Shown here: in pieces, positions 43,211 to 52,764 of the stretch
Position numbering within the stretch: the stretch's first letter is position 1
How the letters are laid out: every line of letters starts with the position of its first letter
Translations under genes and position numbers: made by a program
Origin: Flavicella sp964230805
Lineage (GTDB): Bacteria > Bacteroidota > Bacteroidia > Flavobacteriales > Flavobacteriaceae
Length of the DNA stretch: 64,000 nucleotides
Assembly: GCA_964230805.1 (NCBI GenBank)
Contig: CAXRIA010000002.1
Span: 62,001 to 126,000, forward strand
Reading direction: 5' to 3'
The notes under the pieces: generated by a model
What the model was told of the DNA's origin: nothing
The model's database searches: none
The model's input: only the letters and a program-made list of their open reading frames with translations

Positions 43211-43372
43211 TTATTTTTTTGACTTCGCTTCTTTTCTCAATTGTAAGTTTTCCATAACCGTACCTCCTATCCAGTAAGGCACAACAAAGGTTAACAAAAA
43301 TATCAACAACCAAAAACCAGCTGTAAACACAAAAAGAAAAGCTAAAAATCCGAAGTATTGAGATGCGTCCAT
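43211..43372 (-). CDS. 53-residue single-helix membrane protein
   Basis: A short frame with ATG at 43372 and TAA at 43211. The product has an N-terminal MDASQYFGF, a long hydrophobic stretch (about residues 8-31, rich in Phe/Leu/Val) with a C-terminal YWIGGTVM and a charged tail ENLQLRKEAKSKK. It looks like a small inner-membrane protein. It is supported by the clean start, the coding-like composition and the terminator immediately downstream. I do not recognise a family. Confidence 0.65.
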   Translation of the reverse strand: MDASQYFGFLAFLFVFTAGFWLLIFLLTFVVPYWIGGTVMENLQLRKEAKSKK

Positions 43373-43525
43373 AATAATTTTAACAAATAGTTTAAATACA
43401 GTACAAAAATACTACTTTTTTCAAATTAGCCACCATTTTACGATGCTATTTTTTCTGGAATCTCAAAAAGAAAATCCCACAGCTACAAAAAATAAAATTT
43501 CGCAACTTCAAGGCAGTGCATTTCG

Positions 43526-43533
43526 TATATTTG
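43526..43533 (+). promoter_or_regulatory. -7 promoter element for fumC
   Basis: TATATTTG followed by TA, giving a predicted 5' leader of about 75 bases before the ATG at 43612. The leader shows no obvious hairpin. Confidence 0.5.
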
Positions 43534-43611
43534 TATCGTTTGAAATGCTCTGGATGTGTAAAAAGATCCATTGTCATTCCAAAAAATTACAGAATTACAA
43601 ACACACCACAG

Positions 43612-45009
43612 ATGGATTATAGAATAGAAAAAGACACCATGGGAGAAGTAAAAGTTCCCGCGGACAAATATTGGGGTGCACAAACAGAGCGCTCTAGAAA
43701 CAACTTTAAAATAGGCGCTAGCGCTTCCATGCCACTTGAAATTGTGTACGGTTTTGCGTACTTAAAAAAAGCGGCCGCACATGCCAACTGTGATTTGGGA
43801 GTTTTGGAAGCGAAAAAAAGAGATTTGATATCCCAAGCCTGTGATGAAATATTAGCTGGAAAACACGACGATCAATTTCCTTTGGTTATTTGGCAAACAG
43901 GTTCCGGTACCCAAAGCAATATGAATTGCAATGAGGTCATTGCCAACAGAGCTCAAGAACTGGCCGGTGGAACCATTGGAAAGGGAGAAAAAACCATTCA
44001 ACCCAATGATGATGTAAACAAATCGCAATCATCAAACGACACTTTTCCAACGGGAATGCACATTGCTTGCTACAAAATGATTGTGGAAACCACCATTCCT
44101 GGTATCGAAAAACTACGCGACACACTGCAAGCCAAATCAGAGGCTTTCAAAGATGTGGTTAAAATTGGTCGTACCCACTTGATGGACGCGACGCCTTTGA
44201 CAATTGGACAAGAATTTTCGGGTTATGTTTCCCAATTAAACCACGGCTTAAAAGCGCTAAAAAACACCCTAGCACACTTATCGGAACTGGCACTTGGAGG
44301 AACAGCCGTAGGAACAGGCTTAAACACCCCAGCCGGTTACGACGTTTTGGTTGCCAAAAAAATAGCTGAATTTACCGGTTTGCCCTTTGTAACCGCTGAA
44401 AACAAATTTGAAGCATTGGCAGCACATGATGCCATTGTAGAATCACATGCCGCACTCAAACAAATTGCCGTGTCGTTGAATAAAATTGCCAACGACATCC
44501 GTATGATGGCCTCAGGGCCTCGTTCTGGAATTGGAGAATTAATTCTCCCCGCAAATGAACCAGGATCTTCCATCATGCCTGGAAAAGTAAATCCTACGCA
44601 ATGTGAGGCCATTACTATGGTTTGTGCGCAAGTAATGGGGAACGACGTTGCTGTAACTGTGGCAGGGACACAAGGTCACTACGAACTAAATGTTTTCAAA
44701 CCTGTAATGGCAGCCAATTTGTTACAATCGGCAAGACTCATTGGTGATGCCTGTGTTTCTTTTGAAGAAAACTGTGCTTACGGAATTGAACCAAACCACA
44801 AGGTCATCAAAGAATTGCTCAACAATTCCCTCATGCTTGTCACGGCTTTGAACACAAAAATAGGGTACTACAAAGCCGCTGAAATCGCCAATACCGCGCA
44901 TAAAAACGGAACCACTTTAAAGGAAGAAGCCGTTCGTTTGGGTTATGTAACACCGGAAGAGTACGACGCATGGGTAAAACCTGAAGACATGATTGGTAGT
45001 TTGCAATAA
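43612..45009 (+). CDS. fumC: Class II fumarate hydratase
   Basis: Oxygen-stable fumarase of the citric-acid cycle, interconverting fumarate and malate. At 465 residues it is family length. It begins MDYRIEKDTMGEVKVPADKYWGAQTERS, with TGSGTQSNMNCNEV, VNKSQSSNDTFPT (proton-transfer region), GRTHLMDATPLT and the fumarase/aspartase signature GSSIMPGKVNPTQCEA. A frame reading from 43516 would add 32 residues that overlap the promoter, so I use the ATG at 43612. A strong terminator follows. Confidence 0.97.
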   Translation: MDYRIEKDTMGEVKVPADKYWGAQTERSRNNFKIGASASMPLEIVYGFAYLKKAAAHANCDLGVLEAKKRDLISQACDEILAGKHDDQFPLVIWQTGSGTQSNMNCNEVIANRAQELAGGTIGKGEKTIQPNDDVNKSQSSNDTFPTGMHIACYKMIVETTIPGIEKLRDTLQAKSEAFKDVVKIGRTHLMDATPLTIGQEFSGYVSQLNHGLKALKNTLAHLSELALGGTAVGTGLNTPAGYDVLVAKKIAEFTGLPFVTAENKFEALAAHDAIVESHAALKQIAVSLNKIANDIRMMASGPRSGIGELILPANEPGSSIMPGKVNPTQCEAITMVCAQVMGNDVAVTVAGTQGHYELNVFKPVMAANLLQSARLIGDACVSFEENCAYGIEPNHKVIKELLNNSLMLVTALNTKIGYYKAAEIANTAHKNGTTLKEEAVRLGYVTPEEYDAWVKPEDMIGSLQ

Positions 45010-45029
45010 ACTACACAAATTCTACAAAT

Positions 45030-45058
45030 AAAAAGGGTACTGAATAGTACCCTTTTTG
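45030..45058 (+). terminator. Rho-independent terminator of fumC
   Basis: AAAAAGGGTACT (45030-45041) pairs with AGTACCCTTTTT (45046-45057); the 4-base loop is GAAT. Confidence 0.9.
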
Positions 45059-45093
45059 TATTTTTTATCTCAGAAAACACGCTGAATGCACCC

Positions 45094-45705
45094 CTAAACT
45101 TTTCCGTTTGTCAGTGTGCGAAAAGTCAAGTTGATCCGTGGCGTGTGTACTTTTTTTGTTTTTGGCAAACTGTGTACCCAATGTTTTTGGGTTGTTCCTT
45201 TCATTACCAACAAACTTCCTTTTTCCAATACAAGTGCTACTTTCTGTTTGCGTTCTTTGTGTTTGAAAACAAAATTTCGTTCGGCCCCAAAACTCAAGGA
45301 TGCAATGGCTCCATATTCTTTCATTTCCCTTTCGTCATCTGCGTGCCACCCCATTCCTTCATTTCCTGTTGGATAAAAATTCAACAAACAGGAATTGAAC
45401 CATTCACCTGTTTTCTGCTCCACCAATTCTTTCAAACGCAATAAGGCAGGGATCCAAGGCAAAGCATCTCTCTTGATATTTGCATAAGTATACGATACTT
45501 CTTTATCTGCGTACAGGGCGACTTTTCGCGTCAAAACGTGGTGTTGCCCAAAAAGTTGTACTGCATCATTTTCCCAGGCTATATTATCGGAAAATTCACG
45601 CATGTAATGTTGCGCTTCTTCTGAGGAAAATAAAGGCCCATAGTAGTAGACCTCACCGTCAAAAGGCAACTTATTGGACAAAATATTGGCGTCAAATAAG
45701 TTCAT
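45094..45705 (-). CDS. AlkB-like Fe(II)/2-oxoglutarate dioxygenase
   Basis: A 203-residue dioxygenase of the AlkB family, which removes alkyl groups from DNA or RNA bases. Iron ligands are H and D in MGWHADDEREM, a distal His in KHWVHSLPKT, and 2-oxoglutarate-binding Arg in PRINLTFR. The YGAIASLSFGAERNFVFKHK strand is typical of the bacterial and ALKBH2/3-like group. I start at the ATG at 45705; an upstream GTG at 45714 would overlap the peptidase stop. It follows the oligopeptidase B gene by 5 bases, probably co-transcribed. Confidence 0.9.
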   Translation of the reverse strand: MNLFDANILSNKLPFDGEVYYYGPLFSSEEAQHYMREFSDNIAWENDAVQLFGQHHVLTRKVALYADKEVSYTYANIKRDALPWIPALLRLKELVEQKTGEWFNSCLLNFYPTGNEGMGWHADDEREMKEYGAIASLSFGAERNFVFKHKERKQKVALVLEKGSLLVMKGTTQKHWVHSLPKTKKVHTPRINLTFRTLTNGKV

Positions 45706-45710
45706 AAATA

Positions 45711-47876
45711 TCACATTTGCATCCCTTCCAAATCTAATAAAAATACATAATCTCTCGCCACTTCTTTCAACGCATCAAATCTTCCCGAAGCACCTCCATG
45801 TCCTGTTTCCATATCGGTATGCATCAATATTTTTTGATTGCCGGTATGATGTGCTCTCAACTTGGCAATCCATTTGGCAGGTTCCCAATACTGCACCTGT
45901 GAGTCGTGCAATCCTGTGGTGATCAAAATATTTGGATAGGCTTGTTTTTTGACATTGTCATAGGGAGAATAGGATTTGATGTACTCGTAGTATTCTTCCG
46001 CATTGGGGTTCCCCCATTCATCGTACTCACCGGTTGTCAAAGGAATGGATTCATCGAGCATGGTAGATACCACGTCGACAAAAGGTACCGCAGCAATGAC
46101 CCCCTTGTACAATTCAGGATTCATATTCACCACAACCCCCATCAACAGACCTCCTGCAGAACCTCCCATCGCATACAAATGTTCTTCAGATGTGTACCCT
46201 TCAGAGATCAAAAATTTACTGCAATCTATAAAGTCTGTAAACGTATTTCTTTTTTTGAGAAGTTTTCCATCCTCATACCAATTTCTTCCCAAATATTCAC
46301 TTCCGCGAACATGTGCAATGGCATAGACAAAACCTCTGTCTAAAAGTGTCAATCGCGTGGTACTAAAACTCGCATCAATGGTATGTCCATACGACCCATA
46401 AGCATACAATAGCAACGGCGTATCTTGATTCATTTTGGTGTTTTTGTGATACACGAGAGAAACGGCTACTTTTTTTCCGTCTCGAGCTGGGACCCATATT
46501 CTTTTGGACACATAATTTTCCTTGTGAAATTTCCCTCCCAAAACTTCTTGTTCTTTTTTGATTTCTTTGGAACGATCGTCCATATGGAAATCAATTACAG
46601 AACTTGGCGTAGTCATCGAATTGTATCCATAACGCAATACTTCCGTATCAAATTCTGGATTGGCATAGACATAAGCTGCATAGGTTTCTTCACCAAATGG
46701 CAGGTAATAATCTTCGGTACCGTCCCATTTTTTGATTCTAATTTTGTTCAGACCATCACTACGCTCTTCGAGTACCAAATAGTTCTTAAAAATAGAAATA
46801 TCTTCCAAAAGAACCGCTTCTCTGTGCGCAATTACCTCTACCCAATTTTCTTTGTCCGTTTGAGTTACCGGGGTTTTCATCAATTTAAAATTTGTAGCCC
46901 CGTCTTTGTTAGTAAGCACATAGAATGCGTCTTCGAAATGGGCAATACTGTATTCCAAATCCTTTTCTCTGGGTTGGAATACACGAAACTCCCCTGCCGG
47001 ATCGTCCGCCTCTAAAATTCGATATTCTGTCGATAAGGTACTGTAGGCTCCTATTACCAAAAAGGCTTGAGACTTTGATTTTGTTATGTAAACCCCAAAA
47101 GTGTCGTCTTTTTCTTCGTATACCAATACATCGTCGGAAGCTGGAGTACCCAAAATATGCCGGTAAATTTGACTGCTTCGCAAGGTTATCGGATCTTTCT
47201 TTGTGTAAAAAAAAGTTTGATTGTCATTGGCCCATACACCTCCTCCTGTCGTATTTTCAATCACCTCTGCATATACCTCCTCCGTCTGAAGATCTTTTAC
47301 ATGAAGCACGTATTGTCTTCTACTCACCTTATCTACACCATAAATCACTTTGGTATTATCCGGACTCACTGAAAGCCCTCCTAAGTTGAAGTAATCATGA
47401 CCCTTTGCCATTTCATTCACATCAAAAAGAACTTCCTCTTCTACATCCAAAGAACCTTTTTTACGTGTATAAATGGGGTATTGCCCACCTTTCTCGTAGC
47501 GAGTGATGTAGTAATAGCCATTTTTATAATAGGGAACAGAAGTATCGTCTTCTTTGATTCTGGATTTCATTTCTTCAAAAACTTCTTGTTGAAATTTTTG
47601 AGTATGTTTCAATTCTGTTGCTAAATACTGATTTTCCGCTTCCAGATAAGCCACCACTTTTTGAGTAGCTTCATCGGGAGTATCTGCATTCTTTTGCGCA
47701 TCTGTCAAACGCATCCAGTGGTAGTTGTCAATTCGGACATCGCCATGTTTTTCGAAGGTTGTTGGAATTTTTTCAGCAATGGGAGCTGACAGCTTTGTTT
47801 CTATCATTTTGTTTGAATTACAAGAGGACACAAAAATAAGTGATATAATTCCCAATCCTGCATTTATTTTAAACAT
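45711..47876 (-). CDS. S9-family prolyl oligopeptidase / oligopeptidase B, lipoprotein
   Basis: A 721-residue serine peptidase. The N-terminus is a lipoprotein signal peptide with lipobox VSSC (Cys at 19), so it is membrane-anchored. A beta-propeller covers about residues 75-430, and the C-terminal alpha/beta-hydrolase domain has the nucleophile motif GGSAGGLLMG, Asp in HDSQVQYWEP and His in TGHGGASG. The order SAGG, GLHDSQV, METGHGG fits oligopeptidase B, which cuts after basic residues, but the signal peptide is unusual for the cytosolic E. coli enzyme and is common in Bacteroidota. Confidence 0.93.
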   Translation of the reverse strand: MFKINAGLGIISLIFVSSCNSNKMIETKLSAPIAEKIPTTFEKHGDVRIDNYHWMRLTDAQKNADTPDEATQKVVAYLEAENQYLATELKHTQKFQQEVFEEMKSRIKEDDTSVPYYKNGYYYITRYEKGGQYPIYTRKKGSLDVEEEVLFDVNEMAKGHDYFNLGGLSVSPDNTKVIYGVDKVSRRQYVLHVKDLQTEEVYAEVIENTTGGGVWANDNQTFFYTKKDPITLRSSQIYRHILGTPASDDVLVYEEKDDTFGVYITKSKSQAFLVIGAYSTLSTEYRILEADDPAGEFRVFQPREKDLEYSIAHFEDAFYVLTNKDGATNFKLMKTPVTQTDKENWVEVIAHREAVLLEDISIFKNYLVLEERSDGLNKIRIKKWDGTEDYYLPFGEETYAAYVYANPEFDTEVLRYGYNSMTTPSSVIDFHMDDRSKEIKKEQEVLGGKFHKENYVSKRIWVPARDGKKVAVSLVYHKNTKMNQDTPLLLYAYGSYGHTIDASFSTTRLTLLDRGFVYAIAHVRGSEYLGRNWYEDGKLLKKRNTFTDFIDCSKFLISEGYTSEEHLYAMGGSAGGLLMGVVVNMNPELYKGVIAAVPFVDVVSTMLDESIPLTTGEYDEWGNPNAEEYYEYIKSYSPYDNVKKQAYPNILITTGLHDSQVQYWEPAKWIAKLRAHHTGNQKILMHTDMETGHGGASGRFDALKEVARDYVFLLDLEGMQM

Positions 47877-47907
47877 TTAAAAAAGTTTTCTATGCGATAC
47901 AATTTAG

Positions 47908-47915
47908 TAAATTTG
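47908..47915 (+). promoter_or_regulatory. -7 promoter element for ybaB
   Basis: TAAATTTG followed by TA, 17 bases before the ATG at 47933. Confidence 0.5.
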
Positions 47916-47932
47916 TAAAAAAAAGAAATCAT

Positions 47933-48256
47933 ATGTTTGGAAAAATGGGTGATATGATGCGCAAAATAGAAGACGCGCAAAAAAAAGTAGCTGACACAAA
48001 GGAACGTTTGGATACTGTTTTCGTGGATGGTATTTCTGGAAATGGGATGGTTGTGGTTACAGCAACAGCCAACAGAGAAATCAAAAACATCGCCATTGAC
48101 GATAGTATCCTAGAAGACAAAGAAGCCTTGGAAGACTATTTGATTTTAGCTACAAACGATGCGATCCAAAAAGCAAGTGCGATTAACGAACAAGAAATGG
48201 CTGCCGTGGCGAAAGAGAACATGCCAAATATTCCCGGAATGGACCTGTTCAAATAA
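47933..48256 (+). CDS. YbaB/EbfC-family nucleoid-associated protein
   Basis: A 107-residue DNA-binding protein of the YbaB/EbfC group. It begins MFGKMGDMMRKIEDAQKKVADTKERLDTVFVDG, the typical helix followed by GNGMVVVTATANREIKNIAID, and ends in a helix (EDYLILATNDAIQKASAI). Family members bind DNA as dimers and affect nucleoid structure and gene expression. It stands alone here, not with dnaX-recR as in proteobacteria. Confidence 0.95.
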   Translation: MFGKMGDMMRKIEDAQKKVADTKERLDTVFVDGISGNGMVVVTATANREIKNIAIDDSILEDKEALEDYLILATNDAIQKASAINEQEMAAVAKENMPNIPGMDLFK

Positions 48257-48315
48257 CAAGGTATTCGCTAATTTATTCTTGCTTTTGGCTTGAGATTGCT
48301 TGTGACTTCAAAATT

Positions 48316-49002
48316 TCACAATTTCTTTGCTACCAACTCGTAAATCAAAGAGAATTGTGCTTCTTTTGTCAGATCAGAATTGTCAATTTCAATAGCATCG
48401 GGCGCTTTTACCAGTGGCGAATCTTTTCGGTTGGAATCTTCGTAATCTCTGGTAACAACGTTTTCAAGAATGTCCTCGTATCGAACCTCTTCTCCTTTTG
48501 CCCGCAATTCGTCAAAACGTCGTTGTGCCCTTTTATCAGCTGAGGCCGTTAAAAATAATTTGAGCTCCGCATCTGGAAAAACAACCGTCCCAATATCTCT
48601 TCCATCCATCACCACTCCTTTATTTTTACCCATTTCTTTTTGAATAACTACCAATTTCCTACGCACTTCTGGAACAGAGGCTACCTTACTTACATAATTG
48701 GACACCTCCAAACTTCGGATTTCCTTTTCTACACAAACGCCATTCAGATAAGCCTCCGCAAATCCGGCTTGCTCACTAAAAACAAAATTCAATTCTATCG
48801 ATGCCAAAGAAGCAATTAATTTCTCCTTAAAAAATTCGTGTGCATTGATGTAATTGTTTCGCATAGCAAAAAGCGAAACCATCCGATACATGGCTCCTGT
48901 ATCTACATACACATAGCCCAATTTGTTTGCAAGTTCTTTCGCAATGGTACTTTTTCCAGTAGAAGAATAACCATCAATGGCAATTGTAATTTTTTTTCTC
49001 AT
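48316..49002 (-). CDS. cmk: Cytidylate kinase
   Basis: Phosphorylates CMP and dCMP using ATP. At 228 residues it is family length. The P-loop is IDGYSSTGKSTIAKE, followed by YVDTGAMYRMV and, in the middle, GRDIGTVVFPDAELK and ADKRAQRRFDELRAKG. It overlaps the 3' end of porQ by 4 bases (ATGA), an arrangement conserved in Bacteroidota that couples a nucleotide kinase to a secretion-system gene. Confidence 0.95.
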   Translation of the reverse strand: MRKKITIAIDGYSSTGKSTIAKELANKLGYVYVDTGAMYRMVSLFAMRNNYINAHEFFKEKLIASLASIELNFVFSEQAGFAEAYLNGVCVEKEIRSLEVSNYVSKVASVPEVRRKLVVIQKEMGKNKGVVMDGRDIGTVVFPDAELKLFLTASADKRAQRRFDELRAKGEEVRYEDILENVVTRDYEDSNRKDSPLVKAPDAIEIDNSDLTKEAQFSLIYELVAKKL

Positions 49003-50018
49003 GACTTATCTAGATTAAGAACCAAACCGAAGGTATTTGAATTGGCACTGGGGTGAAACCTACTCAACGCATAATTGAATTCAAAGTTTTTCATTTTCAA
49101 GCCAAATCCATAGGACAAACCATTGAACGATCTCTGATCGACAATGGTCAACTCTCTCGCTTTTTTAAAACTGTATCCTAGTCGAAATGTCAGTTTGTTT
49201 TCTGGAAAAAATTCGAAGCCAAAAACCGCATGTCGAAAAGCATTGTTTGCGAATGAAATTTCTTCCTCTCGCATGGTATTGGTATCAATATCAAAAACTG
49301 CTTGGGAAGGATTGGGCTCAGAAATATCCCATTGCTGCAAATTGTCTAAAGTCACAAACCATTGAATCGGTACGTGTTCTAAGCGTGAGGACAGCTCAAA
49401 CAAAACCCGAAAAGGAAGCGATTCTTTTGTTCCGTCGAACGTGGTTATTTGCGTTCCTATATTGCGAAGCACCAAGGCTATTTTCAGCGGAGTTCGTTGG
49501 TGCTTGTACATCAAAGCAAGGTCAAAAGCGATACCAAAAGAAGAATACGTGTCTATGCGGGTATTGATCAATTTTGCGTTCAACCCCATTTGTAAATTTA
49601 TTTTTTTTAGAACCTGTGCATACCCCATTGATAGCGCCAAGTCATAGGCTTTAAATGTTCCCAGCACATTTCCGGTCTCATCTGCCCTTGTCAATTCACC
49701 GTAATCCAAATACTGAATCCCAGCATGAAAAAGTCCAAATTTCTTGTGAATTGGAGTCACAAATGCCACCGAACCCAAATTGATACCCGCCAAATAACTC
49801 GTGTAATTTGCCGCGATTTTACCTTGCATTTCTGAGGCAATGGTTGCGGGGTTCCACAATGGCTGATTCACATCCTCTTCAACAGTTAATGTAGCACCTC
49901 CTAAAGCGATTTGTCTTGCGGAAGTCGGCAAGTTTAAAAAGGCATATACGGACTGGCCCGCTTGTGCTCCACAAATTGTGCTTGTCAGAGTAAATAATAC
50001 ATAGAGTGTCTTTTTCAT
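48999..50018 (-). CDS. porQ: Type IX secretion system protein PorQ
   Basis: A 339-residue outer-membrane beta-barrel-like protein of the PorV/PorQ (FadL-related) family. It has a Sec signal peptide (residues 1-20, LYVLFTLTSTICGAQA) and the family opening SARQIALGGATLTVEEDVNQPLWNPATI. The body is aromatic-rich amphipathic strands, ending NTFGLVLNLDKS. PorQ belongs to the shuttle/attachment part of the type IX system that exports C-terminal-domain proteins. The other T9SS genes (porU, porV, sov) are not in the window. Confidence 0.88.
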   Translation of the reverse strand: MKKTLYVLFTLTSTICGAQAGQSVYAFLNLPTSARQIALGGATLTVEEDVNQPLWNPATIASEMQGKIAANYTSYLAGINLGSVAFVTPIHKKFGLFHAGIQYLDYGELTRADETGNVLGTFKAYDLALSMGYAQVLKKINLQMGLNAKLINTRIDTYSSFGIAFDLALMYKHQRTPLKIALVLRNIGTQITTFDGTKESLPFRVLFELSSRLEHVPIQWFVTLDNLQQWDISEPNPSQAVFDIDTNTMREEEISFANNAFRHAVFGFEFFPENKLTFRLGYSFKKARELTIVDQRSFNGLSYGFGLKMKNFEFNYALSRFHPSANSNTFGLVLNLDKS

Positions 50019-50159
50019 CCAATACAGGGGAATATCATGCCTTACTAAAACGTAAAAATACTATAATATTTTATAAAACATCAAAACTTATGAGGTGCTG
50101 TGGTCTGAAGTCTAAGGGCTCGTACAACCGTCTATCGCTTAATGAAACTCCTCCTCTGT

Positions 50160-52727
50160 TTAAAACAATTTGGGTTGAGAAGCATCGGTACCCTCCACCG
50201 ATTCCTCTTCTACTTCAATAGCATCCAAAACCGGGGCTTCATAGGGATGGGATTCCAATAGATTTACCTGTTTTATTTTTTCAGTAGTGAGTTGATTTCC
50301 AATGGCCTTAATTCCTTTGACAGCAATAAATTTTTCAAAATCTACCGTGGTATTTTGCAAGCTTCTCTTTGAAAAAACTACCTCTGCATTGGGACGGTAA
50401 TCGGTGGCCACAATTTCCAATTGGGTTTTCGGGTGTTCACTGATAAATCGCTCTTCTTTTTCTGGATGATCAATCATAAAACGCTTTACATAATAACGTT
50501 CTTTCTCCCCTTCAAAATAAATAACTGAAATAGGTTTCATAGGATCCCATTTCTCCAATACAATCATATCATTTTCAAAGTGATAATTCAAGGTGGGCTT
50601 GATGGTTTTTACAATACCGGACTGGGTGGCAATCAGCAATTTGTCTTCGGCAGTAAATTCTCCTAACAAGTCTCCACGTTCATCGACATTCAGGCGCTGC
50701 ACCGTATCGTCGAACCAAATTTTTCTGGGTTTTAGGGTAGACACTCCCGCAGATTTAAATTCGATATTTTTTACAGAAAATTTGGTAATTAAATTCCCTT
50801 TGGAACCCCTTCCTTTGATCATTAAATCAGAGAAATCAATATCCCACTTGAGCTTTTTTACACTTCCTACAGCTCTTAAATTCACGGTAACTACTTCCGC
50901 TTCACCATTTGGATTTGCTGTGAAATAATGCACCCTAGAACCTTTGTTTCCCGCGGTTAAATCGTACATCTTATCGCGTGTAATCCCAGTGACATGAAAT
51001 CTTTTCATATAACTCGGTCCCGATTTTCCATCGCGGTACATCATGTTGTACACGGTGCGTTTGTCTCCTTTTTTGAAAATTGCAATGTGAATGATGTCTT
51101 TTCCCACGAAGGTTTTTGCGGCTACTTTTGTAATCATCAAAGAACCGTCTCTTCGAAACACAATGACATCATCAATATCGGCACAATCCGTCACATATTC
51201 ATCACGTCTAAGCGAAGTTCCGACAAAACCTTCGGCCCTATTGACGTAAAGTTTGGTGTTTCGCATCACCACTTTGGTCGCTACAATATCATCAAATACT
51301 CGAATTTCTGTCTTTCGTTCTTTTCCTTTTCCATAGGTATCTTTCAATCGCTTGAAATACGAAATGGCAAATTCCACCAAATGGGCCAAATTGTCTTTAA
51401 CAGCCGCTATTTTTTCTTCCAAGGCCTCGATCAATTGATTTGCCTTCTCAATGTCAAATTTTGAAATTTTCTTAATCCGAATTTCTGTCAACCTCAAAAT
51501 ATCGTCTTGCGTCACGCTTCTTTTCAAGTGTTTGGTAAACGGCTTTAAACCGGTGTCTATGGCCTCCAATACCCCCTCCCAAGTTTCAACTTCTTCAATG
51601 TCTCGATAGATTCTATTTTCTATAAAAATACGCTCCAACGAGGCAAAATGCCATTGTTCTTCCAGTTCACCGAGTTGAATTTCCAATTCTTTTTTCAGCA
51701 ATGCTACGGTATGATCTGTAGAAATTTTCAACAAATCAGAAACTCCGATAAAAATAGGTTTGTGATCTTCAATAATACAACTCAAAGGAGAAATGGAACT
51801 CTCGCAGTTGGTAAAAGCGTACAAAGCATCAATGGTGGTATCTGGGGAAACATTGGGTGGTAGGTGTATCAATATTTCTACGGCTGCTGCCGTGTTGTCT
51901 TCAATTCGTTTGATTTTAATTTTCCCCTTTTCGTTGGCTTTTAATATCGAATCGATCAAAGTAGAGGTTGTGGTTCCGTATGGAATCTCACGAATCACCA
52001 GTGTTTTTTTATCCAGCTGGCTGATTTTGGCTCTTACGCGTACCTTTCCGCCTCTTTTTCCATCGTTGTAATTTGTAAAATCAGCAATTCCTCCTGTCAA
52101 GAAATCTGGTAAAATCTTGAAACTTCTTCCTTTCAAGTACTTGATGGAGGCTTCGATCAATTCATTGAAATTGTGAGGAAGGATTTTGGTAGACAAACCC
52201 ACGGCAATTCCCTCCGCTCCTTGTGCCAGTAGCAACGGAAATTTTACGGGCAAATGAATGGGCTCTTTTTTTCGTCCATCGTAAGAGGCTTGCCATTCTG
52301 TCGTTTTTGGATTGAAAATAACATCCAACGCAAATTTTGACAAACGCGCTTCGATGTATCGCGAAGCTGCGGCACGGTCTCCTGTAAGAATATTTCCCCA
52401 GTTTCCCTGCATGTCAATTAACAATTCTTTTTGACCCAACTGTACCATCGCATCGGCAATGGAGGCATCTCCATGCGGATGGTATTGCATGGTATGCCCT
52501 ACCAAATTGGCCACCTTGTTGTAACGCCCATCATCGAGGTCTTTCATCGACTGCATGATGCGTCGTTGTACGGGTTTGAAACCATCATTCAAGGCCGGAA
52601 CGGCTCTCTCCAAAATTACATAGGAAGCATAGTCCAAAAACCATTCTTTGTACATTCCTGTTACTTTGGTAATGGTTTCTTGCTTTCCTTCGGCTCCGTT
52701 TAGTTCTTGATCGTTTTCTTCTTGCAT
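50160..52727 (-). CDS. parC: DNA topoisomerase IV subunit A
   Basis: The cleavage subunit of a type IIA topoisomerase. At 855 residues it has the breakage-reunion domain with HPHGD (83-87), catalytic tyrosine Y124 in AAASRYIEARLS, GIAVGLSTKILPHN, and a C-terminal domain that lacks a clear GyrA box, which suggests ParC rather than GyrA. The long acidic C-terminus (EVEEESVEGTD) is typical. It follows parE on the same strand with 37 bases between. Gyrase genes must lie elsewhere. Confidence 0.93.
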   Translation of the reverse strand: MQEENDQELNGAEGKQETITKVTGMYKEWFLDYASYVILERAVPALNDGFKPVQRRIMQSMKDLDDGRYNKVANLVGHTMQYHPHGDASIADAMVQLGQKELLIDMQGNWGNILTGDRAAASRYIEARLSKFALDVIFNPKTTEWQASYDGRKKEPIHLPVKFPLLLAQGAEGIAVGLSTKILPHNFNELIEASIKYLKGRSFKILPDFLTGGIADFTNYNDGKRGGKVRVRAKISQLDKKTLVIREIPYGTTTSTLIDSILKANEKGKIKIKRIEDNTAAAVEILIHLPPNVSPDTTIDALYAFTNCESSISPLSCIIEDHKPIFIGVSDLLKISTDHTVALLKKELEIQLGELEEQWHFASLERIFIENRIYRDIEEVETWEGVLEAIDTGLKPFTKHLKRSVTQDDILRLTEIRIKKISKFDIEKANQLIEALEEKIAAVKDNLAHLVEFAISYFKRLKDTYGKGKERKTEIRVFDDIVATKVVMRNTKLYVNRAEGFVGTSLRRDEYVTDCADIDDVIVFRRDGSLMITKVAAKTFVGKDIIHIAIFKKGDKRTVYNMMYRDGKSGPSYMKRFHVTGITRDKMYDLTAGNKGSRVHYFTANPNGEAEVVTVNLRAVGSVKKLKWDIDFSDLMIKGRGSKGNLITKFSVKNIEFKSAGVSTLKPRKIWFDDTVQRLNVDERGDLLGEFTAEDKLLIATQSGIVKTIKPTLNYHFENDMIVLEKWDPMKPISVIYFEGEKERYYVKRFMIDHPEKEERFISEHPKTQLEIVATDYRPNAEVVFSKRSLQNTTVDFEKFIAVKGIKAIGNQLTTEKIKQVNLLESHPYEAPVLDAIEVEEESVEGTDASQPKLF

Positions 52728-52764
52728 TTGTATTCCATTTCTGGTCGTTGGTACTTATCTTTTC

